This document shows positions 58,863 through 64,000 of a stretch of 64,000 bases of DNA, in pieces. The translations under genes were made by a program, and so were the position numbers. This DNA is from Pseudomonas jinjuensis (GTDB taxonomy: Bacteria > Pseudomonadota > Gammaproteobacteria > Pseudomonadales > Pseudomonadaceae). A model generated the notes under the pieces. That model searched no databases and was not told the origin of the DNA. It saw only the letters and a list, made by a program, of their open reading frames with translations. The DNA lies in assembly GCF_900103845.1 (NCBI RefSeq), contig NZ_FNIJ01000009.1, forward strand, positions 196,713 through 260,712, in the 5' to 3' direction. Position 1 is the stretch's first letter; each line of letters starts with the position of its first letter.

Positions 58863-60302
58863 TCAGGCCGCGATCTGCTCCTCCTGGCAGAGCTGGCAGG
58901 CCAGCATGCCGAGGGTCATGATCGCCCGCTCGGCCTCGCGATTCCACGGGATGCCGCAGGTCAGGCGCAGGCAGTTGTTGAACTGCTCGGTGTTACTGAA
59001 GATCAGCCCCGGCGCGATGCTGATGCCCTGCTCCAGCGCGCGCACGTGCAGCTCCTTGGTATTCACCTTGGCCGGCAGGCTGACCCAGAGGATGAAGCCG
59101 CCCTTCGGCCGGGTCATCTGCGTGCCATCCGGGAAGTACTGCTGCACCGCCAGCTGGAAGGCGGTCATGTTCTTCCGGTACTCCTGGCGGATGTAGCGCA
59201 GGTGGCGGTCGTAGCCGCCGTTCTCCAGGTAGGCCGCCACGCCCATCTGCGTCACCGTGCAGGCCGAGTGGGTGGTGAAGGTCTGCAGGCGGCGGATTTC
59301 CTCCTGGTAGCGCTCGGCGATGATCCAGCCGATGCGCACCCCGGGGGAGATGGTCTTGGAGAAGCTCGAGCAGTACACCACCCTGCCCTCGCGGTCGTGG
59401 GCCTTGAGCGCCTTGGTCTGGCCCTGGTCGAACATCAGCTCGCCGTAGATGTCGTCCTCGATCACGCCGATGTTGTGCTCGGAAGTCAGCTTCAGCAGCT
59501 GCTTCTGGCGTTCCTCGGGAATGGTCCCGCCCAGCGGATTGCTCAGCCGCGCGGTCAACACCAGCGCCTTGATCGGCCACTGGTTGGCGGCCAGCTGCAG
59601 GGCCTCCAGGCTGATGCCGGTCAGCGGGTCGCTGGGAATCTCGATCACCTTGAGGCCGAGGATGTCGGCCAGTTGCAGCAGGCCGTAGTAGCTCGGCGAC
59701 TCGGTGGCGATCAGGTCGCCGGGACGGGTCATCACCCGCAGCGCCATGTGGATCGCATCCACGCAGCCGTGGGTGATGGTCACCTGGGTCGGGTCGACCA
59801 CCACGCCGGCATCGCGCATGCGGATCGCCACCTGGCGGCGCAGCGGCTCGTAGCCGGGGCTGAACATGTAGCTGAAGGCGCGCGGGCTGGAGAAGCGGGT
59901 GACCTTGGCCAGTTGCTGGTGCAGCGCGCGCACCGGCAGGTAGTCGACATGCGGCACCGCCGCGCCGAGCGGGAACACGCCTTCCCGGCGCGCTTCGGCC
60001 AGCACCTGGTTGATGATGCTGCTGCGGGTGACCAGTCCCGGCCGCTCGACCCGCGCGATGTCCGGCGTCGAGGCGGTCAGCGCCGGCGTGCGGTGCACGT
60101 AGAAGCCGGATTGCGGACGGGCGCGGATCAGCCCCTGGTCCTCGAGGGTCGCATAGGCTTGCAGAACAGTTGCGTGACTGACGTTGAGCTGGGTGCTCAG
60201 CTTGCGCACCGAGGGCACGCGCTCACCCGGCTGGTAGACGCCACGGCGGATGTCTTCGGCAAGTTGCTGGGCGATGCGTTGATATAGCAGCAGATTGGTC
60301 AC
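58863..60302 (-). CDS. MocR/GntR-type regulator with aminotransferase domain
   Basis: 479 residues. GntR winged helix at about 1-75 (DIRRGVYQPGERVPSVRKLS), then a class I aminotransferase-like domain with PLP lysine in SSFSKTISPGVRIGW. MocR regulators often control amine, amino acid or vitamin B6 metabolism. Starts at GTG (60302) with GGGGGA eight bases upstream; a longer frame upstream has no family similarity. Target not evident from neighbours. Confidence 0.9.
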   Translation of the reverse strand: MTNLLLYQRIAQQLAEDIRRGVYQPGERVPSVRKLSTQLNVSHATVLQAYATLEDQGLIRARPQSGFYVHRTPALTASTPDIARVERPGLVTRSSIINQVLAEARREGVFPLGAAVPHVDYLPVRALHQQLAKVTRFSSPRAFSYMFSPGYEPLRRQVAIRMRDAGVVVDPTQVTITHGCVDAIHMALRVMTRPGDLIATESPSYYGLLQLADILGLKVIEIPSDPLTGISLEALQLAANQWPIKALVLTARLSNPLGGTIPEERQKQLLKLTSEHNIGVIEDDIYGELMFDQGQTKALKAHDREGRVVYCSSFSKTISPGVRIGWIIAERYQEEIRRLQTFTTHSACTVTQMGVAAYLENGGYDRHLRYIRQEYRKNMTAFQLAVQQYFPDGTQMTRPKGGFILWVSLPAKVNTKELHVRALEQGISIAPGLIFSNTEQFNNCLRLTCGIPWNREAERAIMTLGMLACQLCQEEQIAA

Positions 60303-60423
60303 GACAGCCGTCCCCCGGTCATTGAACCGAAACAGTATCGAAAAAGTGGAAACTGTTCCAGAACAGTAGCAGGGATTCTCCGTCGTACAGTTCCTGCCGA
60401 CGGAATGCCGGTCTCCCAGGCAC

Positions 60424-60456
60424 GAAAAAGCCCCGAACCTTGCGGTCCGGGGCTTC
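60424..60456 (-). terminator. terminator after the OmpA-like gene
   Basis: AAGCCCCGAACC/GGTCCGGGGCTT stem with a short loop. Read leftward it is followed by TTTTTCG. Confidence 0.88.
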
Positions 60457-60487
60457 GTAACGTCAGCAAGAAGTGGGGCGGGAAGTA

Positions 60488-61303
60488 TCAGCGCATGCTG
60501 CCGAGCTGCCCCTTGTCGTCGGAAAACACGATCTCGACCCGGCGATTCTGCGCACGTCCCAGGGACGAGGCGTTGTCCGCCACCGGATAGCCTTCGCCAT
60601 AGCCCTGGACCTGGATGCGCCGGCTCTCGATGCCGAGGTCGATCAGCGCGTCGGCCACCGCCTGGGCGCGGTCGCGGGACAGTTGCAGGTTTTCCTGCGC
60701 ATTGCCGGCACTGTCCGTGTAGCCCTCGATGCGGATCACCCGCCGCGGATTGAGCTGGAGGAACTGCACCAGCTTGAGCACGGTGCGGTTCGCCGCCGGC
60801 TTGAGGTAAGCCTCGCCGCTGTCGAACAGCACGTCGCCGAGGGTCAGCACCAGGCCGCGCTCGGTTTCGTTGGTCGCCAGGCTGACCATCTGTTCTTCCA
60901 GCCAGCGGCTCTGCTGCTGCACGCTGAGCAGGCGCGCCTCGCGCATGGCCAGCTGCAGCCGCTCGCGCTCCATCTGCAGCTTCGCCAGGCGCTCCTGGTT
61001 GAGCGCGAGGTTGCTGTGCTCGCGGGCGATCTCGCTGTAACGCTGGCTGAGATAGGCGTACTGCAGCACGTCGCCACCGCTGCCCCAGTAGCTGGACAGA
61101 CGCTCGGCGCGCCCCAGCGATTCGCCGGCGCGGATCACGTCCTTGGGCGCGCTGCGCAGCACGTTGGAATCCTCCTTGACCGACTGGAACTGGGAGCGTG
61201 CCTGTTCCAGCGCCTGCTCGCTCTGCTGCGAGGCGGCGCAACCGGCCAGTGCCAGAGGTGCGAGCAGGGCCACCAGGCGCAGCATCATCGGAGCGGACTT
61301 CAT
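60488..61303 (-). CDS. OmpA-family lipoprotein
   Basis: 271 residues. Lipobox LAGC near residue 22, a long helical/coiled region (about 30-145), then an OmpA-like peptidoglycan-binding domain (about 150-265) with GYTDSAGNAQENLQLSRDRAQAV. Tethers the outer membrane to the cell wall. Its start overlaps the DUF4398 gene stop by four bases (ATGA), so both are made together. Confidence 0.9.
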   Translation of the reverse strand: MKSAPMMLRLVALLAPLALAGCAASQQSEQALEQARSQFQSVKEDSNVLRSAPKDVIRAGESLGRAERLSSYWGSGGDVLQYAYLSQRYSEIAREHSNLALNQERLAKLQMERERLQLAMREARLLSVQQQSRWLEEQMVSLATNETERGLVLTLGDVLFDSGEAYLKPAANRTVLKLVQFLQLNPRRVIRIEGYTDSAGNAQENLQLSRDRAQAVADALIDLGIESRRIQVQGYGEGYPVADNASSLGRAQNRRVEIVFSDDKGQLGSMR

Positions 61304-61659
61304 TGCACCTCTCCCAGCTGCTTGCGCAGGCGATTGATGCTCTTGCTCTGTTCGGCGAGCTGTTCGGCGCTCTTGCGGGTCAGCACCTTCGCTTCGGCCA
61401 GGCGGGCGTCCAGTTCGGCCTGCTCGGCGAGTTGCCGGGCCTGCTTGTTCTCCTCTGCGGAGAGCGCAGCCTGGGCCGCCTGGTACTTGTCTTCGGCCAG
61501 CTTCAGCTCGGCCAGCTCATCGGTCGCACCGACTGCCCTGGCCTGTTCCAGGGCCTGCTCGGCCAGGCGCATCTGCTCGCCCGGCAGCGGGTCGTTCGTC
61601 GCGCAGCCCGCCAGGGTCAGCACGGCGAGACCGGCGACCATCATCCATCGATCGATCAC
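61300..61659 (-). CDS. DUF4398 lipoprotein
   Basis: 119 residues. Lipobox LAGC near residue 18 and an almost wholly helical DUF4398 region rich in Ala, Glu and Lys. Often encoded just before an OmpA-like protein, as here, so the two probably act together in the envelope. Function unknown. Preceded by the family-3 binding protein gene with a 12-base gap. Confidence 0.87.
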   Translation of the reverse strand: MIDRWMMVAGLAVLTLAGCATNDPLPGEQMRLAEQALEQARAVGATDELAELKLAEDKYQAAQAALSAEENKQARQLAEQAELDARLAEAKVLTRKSAEQLAEQSKSINRLRKQLGEVQ

Positions 61660-61671
61660 GAATCTGTTGTC

Positions 61672-62496
61672 CTACTGGGTGGGAATGCCGCCCGGCTGCA
61701 ACTGCTGGGCCTTCCAGCGCGCCAGGTTGTCCTCGAGCAAGCGCTGCGGGACGCCTGCGGCGGTCAATTCTGTCATTTTTTTCGCCAGCTGTCCGCGCAG
61801 CCAGGGCGTGTTGCAGGCGGAGTCATGCGCCAGCGCGAGGTACAGACCATCGCTGGCGACCGGCGGTTCCAGCACCTGCACGTCGTTCAGCATGCCCAGG
61901 GTGTCGAGCGCCGCCAGGGCCGGGTAATAGGGATGGATCAGGTAGTCGGAGCGGCCGAGCAGCAGTTGCTGGAAGGCCTGCGCCAGGCTCGGCACACGCT
62001 CCAGGGTCAGTTGCCGGGAGAAGGCGTCGAAGCCGGGGCCGAGATTCTGGCTGGTCAGGGCCACGCCCTTGCGGCCGATCAGGTCCTCCGGCCGGGTGGT
62101 GGGAAAAGCGGCATCCTTGCGCACCCATATGGAGCTGCCTGCGGCAAGGAACGCCGGATGCACGTAGTCCATGCGCTCCAGGCGGTCGGTAGTGAGGAAG
62201 GCGCCGCTGAACAGGTCGAAGCGGCCGCTGCGCGCCTCGTCCTCGGCATGCAGCCGAGACCCGGCGTAGAGCACGCGGATTTCCACGCCGATGGCCTTGC
62301 CGATGCGTTCCAGCAGGTCGGCCTCGGCACCGATCAGGCGTTCCGGATGGGCCGGGTCGCGCCAGAGGTAGGGCGGATCGTCCGGGCTGCCGGTGGCGAC
62401 CAGGCTCTCGCACTTGCCGGCCGCCTGTGCGCAGAACGGCAGCGCCAGGCAAGCCAGCAGGAGCAGCGGGCGAAGCGGGAGAAAAGCGTCGGGCAT
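61672..62496 (-). CDS. extracellular solute-binding protein, family 3 type
   Basis: 274 residues with a signal peptide ending at about residue 26 (CAQAA). The mature protein has the bacterial family-3 solute-binding fold (GAEADLLERIGKAIGVEIRVLY; FDLFSGAFLTTDRLERMDYVHPAF). GAGG lies seven bases before the ATG at 62496. No permease or ATPase genes are near, so it may be an orphan receptor or sensor subunit rather than a transporter part. Confidence 0.85.
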   Translation of the reverse strand: MPDAFLPLRPLLLLACLALPFCAQAAGKCESLVATGSPDDPPYLWRDPAHPERLIGAEADLLERIGKAIGVEIRVLYAGSRLHAEDEARSGRFDLFSGAFLTTDRLERMDYVHPAFLAAGSSIWVRKDAAFPTTRPEDLIGRKGVALTSQNLGPGFDAFSRQLTLERVPSLAQAFQQLLLGRSDYLIHPYYPALAALDTLGMLNDVQVLEPPVASDGLYLALAHDSACNTPWLRGQLAKKMTELTAAGVPQRLLEDNLARWKAQQLQPGGIPTQ

Positions 62497-62614
62497 CGGA
62501 TTGCCTCGTTCAGCGGATGGGCCGGACAGGCCGGAAACGCGCCATACTAGCGCACGGCCGCGCCGGGTGTATCCCCGCGCCGCGCCCGGCTCGCCCTCAC
62601 GACAAGGACACTTC

Positions 62615-63544
62615 ATGAAGAAAGCCCTGCTCGGCCTGATCCTGCTGCTCGCCGCTGCCGCCGGCATCCTGTATTTCTCCCCCGCCACCCTCCTCGCCGG
62701 CACGCAACTGATCGAGCGCGCCCGCGCCGGCCTCGCCGAGAAGACCCAGCAGGTCGACGATCTGGACATCCACTATTACGAGGGCGGCCCGCAGGATGGA
62801 CAGGTCGTGCTGCTGGTGCATGGCTTCGGCGCCGACAAGGACAACTGGCCGCGCTTCGCCCGCCACCTGACCGACCGCTACCGGGTGATCGCGGTGGACC
62901 TGCCCGGCTTCGGCGACAGCAGCCGGCCGGACAACATCAGCTACGACGTCGGCTCCCAGGCCGAGCGGCTGGTGGACTTCGCCCGCGCCCTGGGCATCGG
63001 CAGGATGCACCTGGTCGGCAATTCCATGGGCGGGCAGATCGTCGCCGTGCTCGCCGCGCGGCATCCGGAGCAGGTGCTGTCCCTGGCGCTGTTCGACAAC
63101 GCCGGCATCGACGCGCCGCGCAAGAGCGAGTTCATCCAGCGCATGGAGAAAGGCGAAAACCCGCTGATCCTGAGCAGGGCCGAGGATTTCCCGGCGTTGC
63201 TGGAGTTCGTCTTCGTCCAGCCTCCGGCGCTACCCGAGCGGCTGCAGCACTATCTCGGCGAACGCGCCGTGGAGCGCAGCGCGTTCAACCGCAAGGTGCT
63301 CGGCCAGTTGCTCGAACGCTATATCCCGCTGGAGCCGGAACTGCCGCGGATCACCGCACCGACCCTGCTGCTGTGGGGCGATCGCGACCGCCTGCTGGAC
63401 GTTTCCAGCGTCGAGGTGATGAAGCCGCTGCTGCGCCGGCCGAGCGTGGTGATCATGCGCGATGTCGGCCACGTGCCGATGATCGAGCGCCCGGACGAGA
63501 CCGCCCGGCATTACCTGGCCTTCCTCGACAGCCAGAGCCACTGA
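62615..63544 (+). CDS. membrane-anchored alpha/beta hydrolase, lipase-like
   Basis: 309 residues. N-terminal anchor (LGLILLLAAAAGILYF), HGFGADKDNW (oxyanion region), nucleophile elbow GNSMGGQI, catalytic Asp probably in WGDRDRLLD and His in DVGHVPMIE. Matches the lipase-like hydrolase that precedes the etf region in P. aeruginosa (from memory PA2949). Divergent from the family-3 binding protein gene. Substrate unproven here. Confidence 0.88.
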   Translation: MKKALLGLILLLAAAAGILYFSPATLLAGTQLIERARAGLAEKTQQVDDLDIHYYEGGPQDGQVVLLVHGFGADKDNWPRFARHLTDRYRVIAVDLPGFGDSSRPDNISYDVGSQAERLVDFARALGIGRMHLVGNSMGGQIVAVLAARHPEQVLSLALFDNAGIDAPRKSEFIQRMEKGENPLILSRAEDFPALLEFVFVQPPALPERLQHYLGERAVERSAFNRKVLGQLLERYIPLEPELPRITAPTLLLWGDRDRLLDVSSVEVMKPLLRRPSVVIMRDVGHVPMIERPDETARHYLAFLDSQSH

Positions 63545-63549
63545 AAATG

Positions 63550-63576
63550 AAAAAGCCCGCATTGCGCGGGCTTTTT
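63550..63576. terminator. two-way terminator between hydrolase and etfA
   Basis: AAAAAGCCCGC-ATTGC-GCGGGCTTTTT: A and T tracts flank the stem on both sides, so it can serve the convergent hydrolase and etfA genes. Confidence 0.92.
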
Positions 63577-63592
63577 CCTGGGCGGGAGTGGC

Positions 63593-64000
63593 TCAGATAG
63601 CCGCTTCCAGCTCCGGAATGATCTGGAACAGATCACCGACCAGGCCGTAGTCGGCGACTTGGAAGATCGGAGCCTCTTCGTCCTTGTTGATCGCGACGAT
63701 GACTTTCGAGTCCTTCATGCCGGCCAGGTGCTGGATGGCACCGGAGATGCCGACCGCGATGTACAGCTGCGGCGCGACGATCTTGCCGGTCTGGCCGACC
63801 TGCATGTCGTTCGGCACGAAGCCGGCGTCGACCGCGGCGCGGGACGCACCGACAGCGGCACCGAGCTTGTCCGCCAGGGAGTACAGCAGCTTGAAGTTGT
63901 CGCCGTTCTGCATGCCGCGGCCACCGGAGACCACGATCTTGGCGGCGGTCAGTTCCGGACGGTCGGACTTGGCCAGCTCTTCGCCGACGAAGGCGGACTT
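63593..64000 (-). CDS. etfA: electron transfer flavoprotein alpha subunit (partial, 3' part)
   Basis: The C-terminal 135 residues; the 5' part is outside the window. FAD-binding sequences [30 protein letters not shown] and [14 protein letters not shown] are plain. EtfAB takes electrons from acyl-CoA and other dehydrogenases and passes them to ETF-ubiquinone oxidoreductase. Confidence 0.96.
   Translation of the reverse strand, partial: KSAFVGEELAKSDRPELTAAKIVVSGGRGMQNGDNFKLLYSLADKLGAAVGASRAAVDAGFVPNDMQVGQTGKIVAPQLYIAVGISGAIQHLAGMKDSKVIVAINKDEEAPIFQVADYGLVGDLFQIIPELEAAI

Overview
The window is GC-rich, tightly packed chromosomal DNA from a Pseudomonas of the P. aeruginosa group (nitroreducens/citronellolis/knackmussii-type relatives are plausible; the species cannot be fixed from this alone). 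Evidence: a fimV-truA-trpF-accD-folC-dedD-cvpA-purF-metZ chain, an IbpA gene with a ROSE leader, a MexMN-type pump beside lapG/lapD, and the GTAGGAGCG and GTAGGGTGGAT palindromes usual in pseudomonads. From memory, the order matches four P. aeruginosa PAO1 blocks: about PA3106-PA3139 (6-40 kb), PA3340-PA3344 (40-46 kb), PA1433-PA1436 (47-54 kb) and PA2949-PA2951 (62-64 kb).

Layout. 0-6 kb: the 5' part of a glutamine-synthetase-family gene, then an ABC importer of the 2-aminoethylphosphonate type (binding protein, fused permease, ATPase) with its LysR regulator. 5.9-6.2 kb: tRNA-Asp, tRNA-Asp, tRNA-Val. 6.4-18 kb: a long leftward run of housekeeping genes (SDR, metZ, purF, cvpA, SPOR protein, folC, accD, trpF, truA, fimV). 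18-25 kb: usg-like gene, asd and a leucine operon (leuC, leuD, methyltransferase, leuB) with a divergent LysR gene. 25-30 kb: ibpA under a sigma-32 promoter and RNA thermometer, an SDR, dusC, thioesterase, hydrolase, TetR. 30.6-31.1 kb: a duplicated Glu-Ala tRNA pair. 31-40 kb: gltX, LysR with divergent EmrAB-type pump, uvrB, aromatic aminotransferase, tRNA-Asn.

40-46 kb: a tandem repeat carrying the tRNA-Asn tail, a second FimV-like protein, a MarR regulator, recQ, a UPF0149 gene and a DUF454 gene. 47-55 kb: MexMN-type RND pump without an outer-membrane channel gene, divergent from lapG-lapD and a third SDR. 55-60 kb: a lipoprotein, an operon of VWA lipoprotein, ECF sigma factor and putative anti-sigma factor, and a MocR-type regulator. 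60-64 kb: OmpA-like and DUF4398 lipoproteins, a family-3 binding protein, a membrane-anchored lipase-like hydrolase, and the 3' part of etfA.

There are no transposases, phage genes, CRISPR arrays or recognisable defence genes, and I found no clearly new multi-gene system. The best leads are the tRNA-Asn tail repeat, the palindromic repeats (one supplies the mexN stop codon), the VWA/ECF/anti-sigma operon, the paired FimV proteins, the lapDG module with no adhesin in view, and several clean operator-like dyads.
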